Below, one piece after another: positions 1 through 8,344 of a DNA stretch of 64,000 bases. A program made the position numbers and the translations under genes. Position 1 is the first letter of the stretch; each line of letters begins with the position of its first letter. Source of the DNA: Streptomyces sp. NBC_00091 (GTDB taxonomy: Bacteria; Actinomycetota; Actinomycetes; Streptomycetales; Streptomycetaceae); assembly GCF_026343185.1 (NCBI RefSeq), contig NZ_JAPEMA010000001.1, positions 3,038,001 through 3,102,000 on the forward strand, in the 5' to 3' direction. The notes below the pieces were generated by a model. The model was not told the origin of the DNA. It saw nothing but the letters and a program-made list of their open reading frames with translations, and ran no database searches.

Positions 1-136
1 GGGCGCCCCGGGGCTGCCGGACCCTCCGCTTCCGGCTCGATCTGACCTCGGGCGAATGTTCGATTCTGTAGGCCGCCCGCGCGGCGTTGCCGAGTGCCTG
101 CGAGCCCTGATCGTGTGCGGGCTTACGCTCGACGCC

Positions 137-2182
137 ATGAGCTGGCTCCGGGCGCTGAGGGACACCGCGCGCTCGGGCATGACGGTCGAGCGGACCCGGC
201 TGGAGCCCCTCATCGCCGTCCGGGCCGCAGTGGGGCTCGCGATCGTGATCGGCGCCGGGCTGGCCTTCCTCGGGCCGGGCGCGGCCGCCAGTTCCGCCTT
301 CGGCGCCTTCATGGCCGCCATCGCCACCCTCCAGCAGAGCTGGCGCCCGCGCCCGGTGCTCGCCCTCGCCTCCGGGCTGACCCTGGCCGTCTCCACCTTC
401 ATCGGGTACCTGGTCGGCTCCTCGCAGACCGGGCTCTTCCTCCTGCTGCTCGCCGTCTGGGCCTTCGCGGCGGGGCTGGTGTGGGCCGCCGGCCCCACCG
501 CCGGGATCATCGCCTCCGGCAACGTCGCGATCATGCTGGTGACCGTCACCCTGCCGACCTCCGTCCCGCAGGCCGCCGGGCACGCCGCGATGATCGCCGC
601 CGGCGGGGTGGTGCAGACGCTGCTGATCGTGCTGTTCCCGGTCCGCCGCTGGGGCGCCCAGCGCGACGCCCTGGCCGACGCCCTCGCCGCCGAGGCCGAC
701 TACGCCCGCCGGCTGCGGCACTACCCGGTCGCCTCCTTCGACCCGGAGCCCCTGATGAAGGCCCGCGACGCGGCGACCGTCACCGTCCGGCAGGCCCGGC
801 GGCGGCCCGCCGAGCTGCACGGGGCGCGGGGGCTGGCGGAGCGGATCCGGCCGGTGCTGGCCTCGCTCGCCGACCCGGCCGTCGGGGCCCCCGCCGAGGG
901 GCCGGCGCGGGAGCGGGTACGGGAGCTGCTGGAGGCCGCCGGGGCGGTGCTCGACGCCGCCGCGCACGCCATCCGCCACGGGGACCCCGTACGCCCGCCC
1001 GCGCCGGCGTCGGCCGTGCTGAAGGCACCCGACCTGGCGGAGGTGTTCCGGGGCGCGCCGCTGCGGGCCGCGCGCAGGCTCGCCGCCCTGCTGGACGACG
1101 TACTGGAGACGGCCGAGCCGGGATCCGGGCGCACCGCCGACCCCGCGGAGGCGATGCTGCGGCCCACCGTGCCCGCCCTGGTGCCGCTGGTGCTGAAGGC
1201 CGTACGGGCCGAGCTGCGCCCCGGGTCGCCGGTGCTGCGGCACGCCGTGCGGGTGACGGCGGCGGCCTGCGCGGGCTACCTGATCGGGCACGCGCTGCCC
1301 TTCGGGCACGCCTACTGGGCGCCGATGGCCTCGGTGATGGTGATGCGGCCCGACTTCACCCAGACCTGGTCCCGCGCCGTCGCCCGCTTCGGCGGCACCT
1401 TGGTCGGGGTGGGCGTCGCGACCGCGATCGTGCGGCTGGCGCAGCCGGGGATGTACCTGTCGGGGCTGCTGGCCGTGGTCAGCGCCGGCCTGATGTACGT
1501 ACTGATGCGCACCGGGTACGCCGTCGGGCAGGCCTTCGTCTCCGCCTACGTGGTCTTCCTGCTCGGCATGGGCGGGGTCCGCTGGGACCAGACCGTGCCC
1601 GACCGGATCGCCCTCACCCTGGTCGGCGGGGTCCTCGCGATGCTCGCCTACGCCGTCTACCCGGCCTGGGAGACCCCGCGGCTGCGCACCCGCCTCGCCG
1701 ACTGGATCGCCGCCGACGGGCGGTACGCGGCGGCCGTGCTCGGGCAGTACGCCGACCCGGCCGGGGCCCGGCGCGCGGACGTGCGGGAGGCCCTGCTGGC
1801 GGCCCGTGACGCCCGGATCGCCTGGCAGGAGGCGCTCGAGCGGGCGGAGGGGGAGCCGGTGCGCCACCGGGGGCTGTCCCGGGCCGCCGCCGAGGGCGCG
1901 GGGGACGCCCTGGCGGCGCTCGGCCGCAACGCCATGCTGCTGGAGGCCCACCTCCCGGACCGCGCCCACGCCCCGGTGCCGGGGGCCGCGGAGCTGGCGC
2001 GGGCGCTGCGCGAGGCGACCGAGGCGGGCGCGAAGGCGGTCCGCGAGCGCCGCGTCCCGCGGTGGGACGGGGTCCGCGAGGCGCTGGCGGCCCCGTACGC
2101 CCCCCAGCCGGGGGTCGTACGGGGGGCGGCGGAGCTGCTGCTGGACTCGCTGGACGAGGTGTCCGAGGCGCTGCGCCCCTGA
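137..2182 (+). CDS. FUSC-family membrane protein (aromatic acid / efflux type)
   Basis: Integral membrane protein of the fusaric-acid-resistance type, inferred to export small aromatic or amphipathic compounds. The protein has two similar halves. Each begins with a cluster of hydrophobic helices (about residues 25-175 and 375-515, counted from the chosen start) and continues with a soluble Ala/Arg-rich region. The second helix block carries the GHAYWAPMASVMVM stretch typical of FUSC domains. I chose the ATG at 137; an in-frame ATG at 56 would add 27 residues with no better ribosome site and no membrane or signal character. The gene stands alone, and the next gene starts about 130 bases downstream. 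The substrate cannot be told from sequence. Confidence 0.85.
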   Translation: MSWLRALRDTARSGMTVERTRLEPLIAVRAAVGLAIVIGAGLAFLGPGAAASSAFGAFMAAIATLQQSWRPRPVLALASGLTLAVSTFIGYLVGSSQTGLFLLLLAVWAFAAGLVWAAGPTAGIIASGNVAIMLVTVTLPTSVPQAAGHAAMIAAGGVVQTLLIVLFPVRRWGAQRDALADALAAEADYARRLRHYPVASFDPEPLMKARDAATVTVRQARRRPAELHGARGLAERIRPVLASLADPAVGAPAEGPARERVRELLEAAGAVLDAAAHAIRHGDPVRPPAPASAVLKAPDLAEVFRGAPLRAARRLAALLDDVLETAEPGSGRTADPAEAMLRPTVPALVPLVLKAVRAELRPGSPVLRHAVRVTAAACAGYLIGHALPFGHAYWAPMASVMVMRPDFTQTWSRAVARFGGTLVGVGVATAIVRLAQPGMYLSGLLAVVSAGLMYVLMRTGYAVGQAFVSAYVVFLLGMGGVRWDQTVPDRIALTLVGGVLAMLAYAVYPAWETPRLRTRLADWIAADGRYAAAVLGQYADPAGARRADVREALLAARDARIAWQEALERAEGEPVRHRGLSRAAAEGAGDALAALGRNAMLLEAHLPDRAHAPVPGAAELARALREATEAGAKAVRERRVPRWDGVREALAAPYAPQPGVVRGAAELLLDSLDEVSEALRP

Positions 2183-2222
2183 ACGGTGATCAATCGTGAT
2201 CAACAGTGACGGGTGGAGCACC

Positions 2223-2254
2223 GCGCGTGCACGTGCATCTGCCCATGCATGCGG
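2223..2254. promoter_or_regulatory. Candidate operator upstream of the DUF397 gene, copy 1 of a 32-bp inverted pair
   Basis: The site contains the palindrome TGCACGTGCA (2228-2237) followed by a second TGCA half (2246-2249). The whole 32-bp block recurs in inverse orientation at 3292-3323 with 30 of 32 positions identical by my alignment. It lies 57-88 bases ahead of the GTG start of the DUF397 gene. The likely binder is the XRE/DUF5753 regulator encoded at 3527; that assignment is inference. Confidence 0.6.
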
Positions 2255-2310
2255 TGGTGAACAGAGCTATGATCCGGTGCAGTTGACATCTGCACTATCG
2301 GGGGCTTCCT

Positions 2311-2556
2311 GTGGACCACGCGTACAACGGGATGGCAGCTGCAGAACTCACTTCCCTGTATGAGCTGACCTGGCAGAAGAGCAGACACAGCAACTCGCAG
2401 GGATCCTGCGTGGAGTTCGCCAAACTGCCCGGGGGCGATGTCGCCATGCGCAACTCGCGCTTTCCCGACGGACCGGCGCTCGTGTACACGCCGGCGGAGA
2501 TCGAGGCGCTGCTGCTGGGCGTCAAGGACGGCGAGTTCGATCACCTGATCGACTGA
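2311..2556 (+). CDS. DUF397 small acidic protein (WhiJ/AbaA-type partner)
   Basis: An 81-residue protein of the DUF397 family, which in actinomycetes is almost always encoded next to an XRE/DUF5753 regulator and often an anti-sigma-like ATPase, exactly as here. The family core is visible: LTWQKSRHSNSQGSCVEFA near residues 20-37, then VAMRNSRFPDGPALVYTPAE and a C-terminal acidic helix. The GTG at 2311 is used because the upstream frame is poor; an ATG at 2332 would also keep the whole domain. It is thought to act as a cytoplasmic antagonist or partner of the regulator. A candidate operator sits just upstream and a hairpin terminator follows at 2601. Confidence 0.85.
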   Translation: MDHAYNGMAAAELTSLYELTWQKSRHSNSQGSCVEFAKLPGGDVAMRNSRFPDGPALVYTPAEIEALLLGVKDGEFDHLID

Positions 2557-2591
2557 GAGAGCGGCTGAGGAACAGCGCGCTGATCGAGCCA

Positions 2592-2601
2592 TGCACGTGC
2601 A
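2592..2601. promoter_or_regulatory. Third copy of the TGCACGTGCA palindrome
   Basis: Ten-base palindrome identical to the core of the candidate operators at 2228 and 3309. It lies between the convergent DUF397 and ATPase genes and abuts the terminator hairpin. Here only the core, not the 32-bp block, is conserved, so function is less certain. Confidence 0.35.
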
Positions 2602-2639
2602 CTGGCCGGGACTGATCGAAACGATCAACCCCGGCCAGT
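2601..2639. terminator. Bidirectional terminator hairpin
   Basis: A 10-bp outer stem (2601-2610 with 2630-2639) encloses an inner 6-bp stem TGATCG/CGATCA with an AAA loop. It sits between the convergent DUF397 and ATPase genes and can serve both. There is no clear T-run. Confidence 0.65.
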
Positions 2640-2658
2640 CGCCCGAAATGCAGCGTTG

Positions 2659-3168
2659 TCAGTCCTGGAGCATGAACAGCGCCCAGACCACCTTGCCGGT
2701 CAGCCGGCCCGCGAGCGGGTGCCAGCCCCAGCTGTCGCTGTAGGAGTCCACGAGGAACAGCCCGCGCCCCGACTCCAGGTCGCAGTTCTCGTCCGTGCGC
2801 TCCGGTGCGAAGGACCCGCCCGGCCGGTCCTCGCTGGGGTCCCGCACCGCGCACACCAGCCGCGTGCTCCACCGCATCAGGTGCAGCCGCACCGCCGCCT
2901 CCGGCTCGGCGCCGGGCGGCCGTGCCTCGTCGGGCAGGGCGTGGCGCAGCGCGTTGGTGACGAGCTCGGAGACCACCAGGGAGACGTCGTCGAAGCGGCC
3001 GTCCAGGCCCCACTGGGACAGGGTCGACCTGGTGAACGAGCGGGCGCCGCGCACCGCCTCGTAGCGGGCGGGCAGGGCACAGGAGGCGGACCCGGAGACA
3101 GCCGTGGGGTCGACCGGGGGCAGCCCCTGCCGTAACGGCTCGAGCATGGTCGATCCATTCGTCCCCAT
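2659..3168 (-). CDS. ATP-binding anti-sigma-factor-like protein (HATPase_c_2)
   Basis: A 169-residue cytoplasmic GHKL-fold ATPase of the RsbW/SpoIIAB-like class found in WhiJ/AbaA clusters. The N box reads VSELVTNALRHA and the G2 region GRGLFLVDSYSDSWGW; no kinase or receiver domain is attached. The ATG at 3168 was chosen because GGAG lies about 10 bases ahead of it; the longer open frame to 3336 adds a Cys/Arg-rich stretch that reads through the candidate operator. Proteins of this group bind or phosphorylate sigma factors or their regulators; the partner here is unknown. It is divergent from the XRE regulator and convergent with DUF397. Confidence 0.85.
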   Translation of the reverse strand: MGTNGSTMLEPLRQGLPPVDPTAVSGSASCALPARYEAVRGARSFTRSTLSQWGLDGRFDDVSLVVSELVTNALRHALPDEARPPGAEPEAAVRLHLMRWSTRLVCAVRDPSEDRPGGSFAPERTDENCDLESGRGLFLVDSYSDSWGWHPLAGRLTGKVVWALFMLQD

Positions 3169-3526
3169 GCGAGGCACTCCCGGGATTCGCGGACGAAGCG
3201 GGCGGCTCCGTCCAAAGAGAACTGCGGGGTGGGTCCCGCGCCGGCGCGAAGAGCACGCAGGTGCGCGAGACCATCGTTCCGAATGCGGAAGCCGGATGCA
3301 AGGGCAGATGCACGTGCACGCGCCGGACCTGTCCACTCCCGTGACGGTTCTTGCTCATTTCTTCCTACGCATACTTACGGACTTCTTTTCCGGGGCGCCG
3401 GATTCCGTTACAGAACGAGTACGGGCCGATGCGTTTTGGTGGCAGACTGCGGCACCGGGGTACGGGGGCCCCGCCGAGGCACGCGCACACCACGCGCACA
3501 CCATTTCGATGGGGAGGGCAGGACTA
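3169..3526. promoter_or_regulatory. Divergent control region between the ATPase gene and the XRE regulator
   Basis: This 358-base gene-free stretch separates two divergent start codons. It holds the candidate operator at 3292-3323 and, at about 3355-3440, a visibly more AT-rich segment in which a promoter for the plus-strand regulator is likely. No open frame with a credible ribosome site was seen. Confidence 0.5.
3292..3323. promoter_or_regulatory. Candidate operator, copy 2 (inverse of 2223-2254)
   Basis: Read on the minus strand this block matches 2223-2254 at 30 of 32 positions, including the palindrome TGCACGTGCA (3309-3318) and the separate TGCAT half-site. It is 124-155 bases ahead of the minus-strand ATPase start and about 200 bases ahead of the plus-strand regulator. 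The placement of matching blocks before both partner genes argues for a shared regulator. Confidence 0.6.
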
Positions 3527-4387
3527 GTGACCGCAGAAGCCAGCGGTTCTGTGGTGCGCCGCATCCTCCTGGGCTCACAGCTCAGGCGACTCCGAGAATC
3601 CCGCGGCATCACCCGTGAGGCGGCCGGCTACTCGATCCGCGCATCCGAATCGAAGATCAGCCGCTTGGAGTTGGGAAGGGTGAGCTTCAAGGCCAGAGAC
3701 GTGGAGGACCTCCTCACCCTCTACGGGGTCATGGACACCGCGGAGCGGGAGTCCCTCCTGGGGCTGGTCCGCGAGGCCAACGCGACGGGCTGGTGGCACA
3801 GTTACGGCGACGTGCTGCCCGGGTGGTTCCAGACCTACATCGGCCTGGAGGGTGCGGCCTCCCTCATCCGTATCTACGAAGTGCAGTTCGTGCACGGCCT
3901 GCTGCAGACCGAGGCCTACGCCCAGGCCGTCGTGCGCCGAGGCATGCCCGGCGCCGGCGCCGCCGAGATCGACCGCCGCGTCGCCCTGCGCCTGGAGCGC
4001 CAGAAGGTCCTGGTCTCCGAGAACGCCCCGGTCTTCCACGCCGTGCTCGACGAGGCCGCGCTGCGCCGCCCGTACGGCGACCGGGACGTGATGCGCGGTC
4101 AGCTCGAACATCTGATCGAAATCAGTCAGCGGCCCAACGTACGGCTCCAGGTGATGCCCTTCTCCTTCGGCGGCCACGCGGGCGAGAGCGGAGCCTTCAC
4201 CCTGCTGCGCTTCCCCGAGTCCGACCTCCAGGACATCGTCTATCTGGAACAGCTCACCAGTGCGCTCTACCTGGACAAAGAAGAGGAAGTGGCGCAGTAC
4301 GCACGGGCGATGGAGCGGCTCCAGGCCGACTGCCCGGACCCGGGGCAGACCCGTGATCTCCTGCGCGGACTGCTCCAACTGTCTTGA
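3527..4387 (+). CDS. XRE helix-turn-helix regulator with DUF5753 (WhiJ-like)
   Basis: A 286-residue DNA-binding regulator. Residues about 15-70 form an XRE helix-turn-helix (LRRLRESRGITREAAGYSIRA, then SKISRLELGRVSF). The rest is the DUF5753 domain common to Streptomyces WhiJ-like regulators (GWWHSYGDVLPGWFQTYIGLE, HGLLQTEAYAQAV). The GTG at 3527 has a GGGGAGGG ribosome site about 9 bases upstream; an in-frame ATG at 3509 overlaps that site and is less likely. It should control the neighbouring DUF397 and ATPase genes through the TGCACGTGCA sites, and probably development-linked genes elsewhere; that role is inferred from related clusters. Confidence 0.88.
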   Translation: MTAEASGSVVRRILLGSQLRRLRESRGITREAAGYSIRASESKISRLELGRVSFKARDVEDLLTLYGVMDTAERESLLGLVREANATGWWHSYGDVLPGWFQTYIGLEGAASLIRIYEVQFVHGLLQTEAYAQAVVRRGMPGAGAAEIDRRVALRLERQKVLVSENAPVFHAVLDEAALRRPYGDRDVMRGQLEHLIEISQRPNVRLQVMPFSFGGHAGESGAFTLLRFPESDLQDIVYLEQLTSALYLDKEEEVAQYARAMERLQADCPDPGQTRDLLRGLLQLS

Positions 4388-4479
4388 ACCGCACGTACTA
4401 TGACGTCTGATCAGTGCATGAAGATGACCGATCGGTCTCCGGTGCAGCGCAGGGGTGCGCGCTCGCAGTAAGGGATGGC

Positions 4480-5937
4480 ATGTCCATATTCACCGACCTG
4501 GCTCACCAGTACATCGACGGCGAATGGCTGGCCGGCACCGGTTCGTGGGACATCATCGACGTCAACCCCTACAACGGGGAGAAGCTCGCTGCCATCACCG
4601 TGGCCTCGGTCGACCAGGTCGACCGGGCCTACCGCGCGGCCGAGCGGGCCCAGCGCGACTGGGCGGCCACCGGCCCGTACGCGAGACGCACCGTCCTCGA
4701 ACGCGCCCTGCGCATCGCGGAGGAGCGCCAGAAGGAGATCGTCGAGGCGATGATCGACGAGCTCGGCGGGACCCGTCCCAAGGCCGAGTACGAGGTCCAC
4801 CTCGCGATGCAGTTCATGCGCGAGGCGATCCAGCTGGCCGTCCGCCCCGACGGCCGCATCCTGCCCTCGCCGGTCGAGGGCAAGGAGAACCGGGTCCAGC
4901 GTCTCCCGGTCGGCGTGATCGCCGTGATCAGCCCCTTCAACTTCCCCTTCCTGGTGACCCTGAAGTCGGTCGCCCCCGCGCTGGCGCTGGGGAACGCGGT
5001 CGTGATCAAGCCGAACCAGAACGCCCCCGTGGCGGGCGGCGGGATCATCGCCAAGATCTTCGAGGACGCCGGCCTGCCGGCCGGACTGCTGAACGTGCTG
5101 GTCACGGACATCGCCGAGATAGGCGACGCGATCCTGACCCACCCCGTCCCCAAGGTCATCTCCTTCGCCGGCTCCGACCGCACCGGCCGGCACGTCGGCG
5201 CGGTCGCCGCCCGCCACTTCAAGCGGACCGTCCTCGAGCTGAGCGGCAACAGCGCCCTGGTCGTCCTCGACGACGCCGACGTCGACTACGCGGTGGACGC
5301 GGCCGTCTTCAGCCGCTTCGTCTTCCAGGGCCAGGTCTGTATGGCCGCCAACCGGATCCTTGTCGACGCCTCGCTGGCCGAGGAGTTCACCGAGAAGTTC
5401 ACCGCCCGCGTGCGCGCCCTGAAGACCGGCGACCCCCGCGAGGCCGACACCCACATCGGCCCCCTGATCAACTCCTTCCAGGCCGACGCCCTGACCGCGC
5501 TGGTGGACCGCGCCGTGGAGTCCGGGGCGCGGGCCCTCGTACGGGGAACCACGCGCGGCAACCTGGTCGAGCCGACCGTCCTGGCCGGGCTCCCCGAGGA
5601 CTCCCCGCTGCTGGGCCAGGAGATCTTCGGCCCCGTCGCCCTGCTGGTGGTCTTCGACGGGGAGGACGAGGCCGTACGCCTGACCAACGCCACCCCGTAC
5701 GGGCTCAGCGGCGCGGTGCACACCCGCGACGTGGAGCGCGGGGTCCGCTTCGCCCGGCGCATCGAGACCGGCATGATCCACGTCAACGACTCCACCATCG
5801 GCGACGAGCCCCTCACGGCCTTCGGCGGCGAGAAGGCCTCGGGGCTGGGCCGGCTGGGCGGGGAGGCCACCGTGGAGGCCTTCACCACCCAGAAGTGGAT
5901 CTCGGTCCAGCACGGCCGCACCCAGTTCCCCTTCTGA
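4480..5937 (+). CDS. NAD(P)-dependent aldehyde dehydrogenase (benzaldehyde/vanillin type)
   Basis: A 485-residue soluble enzyme oxidising an aldehyde to its acid. The cofactor region reads ISPFNFPFLVTLKSVAPALALGNAVVIKPNQ, the general-base Glu is in TVLELSGNS and the catalytic Cys in QGQVCMAANR. The C-terminal SGLGRLGGEATVEAFT and QKW motifs are complete. The variant motifs (ELSGNS, QGQVC) resemble vanillin/benzaldehyde dehydrogenases rather than betaine aldehyde dehydrogenases; the actual substrate is not determinable. The ATG at 4480 follows an AGGG; an overlapping ATG at 4475 is out of frame. The gene stands alone. Confidence 0.9.
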   Translation: MSIFTDLAHQYIDGEWLAGTGSWDIIDVNPYNGEKLAAITVASVDQVDRAYRAAERAQRDWAATGPYARRTVLERALRIAEERQKEIVEAMIDELGGTRPKAEYEVHLAMQFMREAIQLAVRPDGRILPSPVEGKENRVQRLPVGVIAVISPFNFPFLVTLKSVAPALALGNAVVIKPNQNAPVAGGGIIAKIFEDAGLPAGLLNVLVTDIAEIGDAILTHPVPKVISFAGSDRTGRHVGAVAARHFKRTVLELSGNSALVVLDDADVDYAVDAAVFSRFVFQGQVCMAANRILVDASLAEEFTEKFTARVRALKTGDPREADTHIGPLINSFQADALTALVDRAVESGARALVRGTTRGNLVEPTVLAGLPEDSPLLGQEIFGPVALLVVFDGEDEAVRLTNATPYGLSGAVHTRDVERGVRFARRIETGMIHVNDSTIGDEPLTAFGGEKASGLGRLGGEATVEAFTTQKWISVQHGRTQFPF

Positions 5938-6066
5938 CCGTTCTGGCCGTTCTGATTCCTCGACTCCGCCCCGGAGTTGCGGACAGAAGCTGACCGCAAG
6001 CCTTCGTAGTGTGTTCCTTGTCAGCGGGGGAGAGCCCCGCACAGGGCATGGAAGAGGCGGTTGGTC

Positions 6067-6579
6067 ATGGCTCAGATTTCCGAAGAGGTCCCGGGCGACG
6101 AGCGCGGCACGCTGCTCACCTTCGTCGAGGCCCAGCGCCGGGCGATCCGCGAGACGCTGGAGGGGCTGACCGAGGAGCAGGCCGCGAGCCGCCCGAGCGC
6201 CAGCGAGCTGTCCCTGTCCGGGGTGCTCAAGCACGTGGCGGAGATGGAGCTCGGCTGGCTGCGGATGGCGCAGCAGCGGGAGAACGAGATCCTCGGCAGC
6301 CGGGAGAACTACGCCGACGGCTTCCGGCTGCTCGGCGACGAGACCGTCGCGGGGATGCTGGCCTTCTGGGACGGGGTCAGGGCGGAGACGGAGGCCTTCA
6401 TCGCGGCCGTCCCCAGCCTGGACGACAGCTTCCCGCTGCCCCCGGCGCCGTGGTTCCCCGAGAACGGCAAGGTCTCGATGCGCTGGATGCTGCTGCACCT
6501 GGTCGAGGAGATCGCCCGGCACGCGGGCCACGCGGACATCATCCGCGAGTCCCTGGACGGCACCAAGGCGATGGGCTGA
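6067..6579 (+). CDS. DinB / DUF664 family protein
   Basis: A 170-residue four-helix protein of the DinB superfamily, whose members are often metal-dependent thiol transferases (mycothiol-dependent in actinomycetes) or have no known activity. The spaced His residues expected for metal binding are visible: LKHVAEMELGW near residue 58, and HLVEEIARHAGHADIIRE near the C terminus. The ATG at 6067 has GGAAGAGG upstream; a TTG at 6061 is less likely. The stop codon lies inside the first unit of an 8-bp tandem repeat. Confidence 0.82.
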   Translation: MAQISEEVPGDERGTLLTFVEAQRRAIRETLEGLTEEQAASRPSASELSLSGVLKHVAEMELGWLRMAQQRENEILGSRENYADGFRLLGDETVAGMLAFWDGVRAETEAFIAAVPSLDDSFPLPPAPWFPENGKVSMRWMLLHLVEEIARHAGHADIIRESLDGTKAMG

Positions 6580-6620
6580 CGGGCTGGCGGGCTGACGGGC
6601 TGGCGGGCTGGCGGGCTGGC
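6573..6620. repeat. Six tandem 8-bp units, GGGCTGRC
   Basis: Units at 6573, 6581, 6589, 6597, 6605 and 6613 read GGGCTGAC or GGGCTGGC. The first unit contains the TGA stop of the DinB gene. The array ends 20 bases before the TipA-type promoter. Slippage is the likely origin. Confidence 0.9.
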
Positions 6621-6639
6621 CCCTCCCCGAAAATGGGGC

Positions 6640-6670
6640 TTGCACCTCACGTGGCGTGAGGAACCACAGT
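6640..6670 (+). promoter_or_regulatory. TipA-type promoter with MerR palindrome
   Basis: A -35-like TTGCAC (6640-6645) and a -10-like CACAGT (6665-6670) are separated by 19 bp, the long spacer typical of MerR-activated promoters. The spacer carries the palindrome CCTCACG-TGG-CGTGAGG (6645-6661). As I recall it, the tipA promoter has nearly the same arrangement and bases. The promoter faces the tipA-like gene at 6704, so autoactivation is expected. Confidence 0.75.
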
Positions 6671-6703
6671 GGAGGGCGTACCCAACCAGAGGAGCGGAAA
6701 GCG

Positions 6704-7462
6704 ATGGGCTACTCCGTGGGCCAGGTCGCCGGTTTCGCCGGAGTCACGGTGCGCACCCTGCACCACTACGACGAGATCGGGCTGCTCTCCCCGAGCGGCC
6801 GCAGCGGCGCGGGACACCGGCGTTACGACGACGCCGACCTGGACCGGCTGCAGCAGATCCTGTTCTACCGGGAGCTCGGCTTCCCGCTCGACGAGGTCGC
6901 GGTCCTGCTGGACGATCCGACATCGGACCCGAGGGAGCACCTGCGCCGGCAGCACGCCCTCCTGTCCGAGCGGATCGCCCGGCTCCAGCGGATGGCCGCG
7001 GCCGTTGAGCACGCCATGGAGGCGAAGAAGATGGGCATCAACCTCACGCCCGAGGAGCGGTTCGAGGTCTTCGGGGACAAGGACCCCGAGCAGTACGCCG
7101 AGGAGGCCGAGCAGCGCTGGGGCGGCACGGAGGCCTACGCGGAGTCCCAGCGGCGGGCCGCCACCTACACCAAGGACGACTGGAAGCGGATCATGGGCGA
7201 GGTCGACGCCTGGGGCGTGCGGTACGCGGCCCTGGTGGGGGCCGGCGAGCCGGCCGAGGGCGAGGCGGCCATGGACATGGCCGAGGAGCACCGGCTGCAC
7301 ATCACGAAGTGGTACTACGACTGCCCGTACGAGATGCACATCTGCCTGGGTGACATGTACGTCGCGGACGAGCGGTTCACGGCGTTCTACGAGGCGATGG
7401 CGCCCGGCCTCGCCGAGCACCTGCGGGACGCGATCACGGCGAACGCCCTGCGCAAGGCGTAG
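6704..7462 (+). CDS. tipA: TipAL-like MerR regulator with TipAS drug-binding domain
   Basis: A 252-residue transcriptional activator, close to the usual TipAL length. Residues 1-70 are a MerR winged helix (YSVGQVAGFAGVTVRTLHHYDEIGLL, then GHRRYDDADLDRL), followed by a dimerisation helix around residues 75-110. The remainder is the TipAS/antibiotic-recognition domain (ERFEVFGD..PEQYAEEAEQRWG, YAALVGAGEP, HRLHITKWYYDC, HICLGDMYVADERFTAFY). In the family this domain binds thiopeptides covalently through a Cys; a Cys is present in YYDCPYEMHICLG, but which one reacts is not shown here. The ATG at 6704 follows GAGCGGAAAGCG. It is probably autoregulated from the promoter at 6640. Confidence 0.88.
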   Translation: MGYSVGQVAGFAGVTVRTLHHYDEIGLLSPSGRSGAGHRRYDDADLDRLQQILFYRELGFPLDEVAVLLDDPTSDPREHLRRQHALLSERIARLQRMAAAVEHAMEAKKMGINLTPEERFEVFGDKDPEQYAEEAEQRWGGTEAYAESQRRAATYTKDDWKRIMGEVDAWGVRYAALVGAGEPAEGEAAMDMAEEHRLHITKWYYDCPYEMHICLGDMYVADERFTAFYEAMAPGLAEHLRDAITANALRKA

Positions 7463-7595
7463 CCGAGCCCTTACCCATTCCGCCCCCTCCGGTCCCTGGA
7501 ACCCGGTGGGGGCGGTGTGCGTTCATAATTGAGACCGCCTGCCATGTCGCGTCCCCCACCGCAGACGTCCCCCTGATCCAGGAGAGCCCGGAAAC

Positions 7596-8306
7596 GTGGA
7601 ACCCCTCTACACGCTTGCCCTCGGCCCCGAGTGGCTGTCGCCGGAGTACCTGATCGGGCACTTCGGCCTGATCGGCATCCTGGTCATCGTCTTCGCGGAA
7701 TCGGGCTTCTTCGCGTTCCTGCCCGGCGACTCCCTGCTGTTCACGGCGGGCCTCTTCGTCGCCAGCGGCGACATCAGCCAGCCGCTGTGGCTGGTCTGCA
7801 CGATGATCGCGGCCTCCGCGATCCTCGGCGACCAGGTCGGCTACCTGCTCGGCAAGTTCTTCGGCCCCAAGCTGTTCAACCGGCCGAACAGCAAGGTCTT
7901 CAAGAAGGAGAACCTGGACGCCGCGCACGACTTCATGGAGAAGCACGGCCCCAAGGCGATCGTGCTGGCCCGCTTCGTGCCGATCATCCGCACGTTCGCG
8001 CCCATGGTGGCCGGCGCCAGCGCGATGAAGTACCGGACCTTCCTGACCTTCAACGTCATCGGCGGCATCCTCTGGGGCGCGGGCGTCACCGTCCTCGGCT
8101 ACCAGCTGGGCCAGTTCGAGGTCATCAAGAAGAACGTCGAGCCGATCTTCATCGGCATCGTCCTGATCTCGGTCATTCCGGTGATCTTCGAGGTGCTGAA
8201 GGCCCGCAAGAACAAGACTCAGGCCGCCGCGTCCCCCACGGCGCTCGGCAGCGCCCCCGAGGAGCCCCAGGCCCCCGGCCAGCGCGGCCGCCACGCCAAG
8301 CGCTGA
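7596..8306 (+). CDS. DedA family membrane protein
   Basis: A 236-residue polytopic membrane protein of the DedA/SNARE-associated (VTT) family, members of which help flip or recycle lipid carriers. Family signatures are visible: VFAESGFFAFLPGDSLLFTAG near residues 30-50, GDQVGYLLGKFFG, then the FMEKHGPKAIVLARFVPIIRTFAPMVAG block near residues 110-137. A GTG start is preceded by GGAG. The C terminus is a Lys/Ala-rich cytoplasmic tail. A terminator follows at 8345. Confidence 0.9.
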   Translation: MEPLYTLALGPEWLSPEYLIGHFGLIGILVIVFAESGFFAFLPGDSLLFTAGLFVASGDISQPLWLVCTMIAASAILGDQVGYLLGKFFGPKLFNRPNSKVFKKENLDAAHDFMEKHGPKAIVLARFVPIIRTFAPMVAGASAMKYRTFLTFNVIGGILWGAGVTVLGYQLGQFEVIKKNVEPIFIGIVLISVIPVIFEVLKARKNKTQAAASPTALGSAPEEPQAPGQRGRHAKR

Positions 8307-8344
8307 CAGCCCGCGCCAGGGCCCTCGTAGCCCGAGCCCTCGTA

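Noticed and set aside
4411..6645. A 744-codon minus-strand frame opposite the aldehyde dehydrogenase and DinB genes
   Set aside because: Antisense shadow; no domain, and the plus-strand enzyme is complete.
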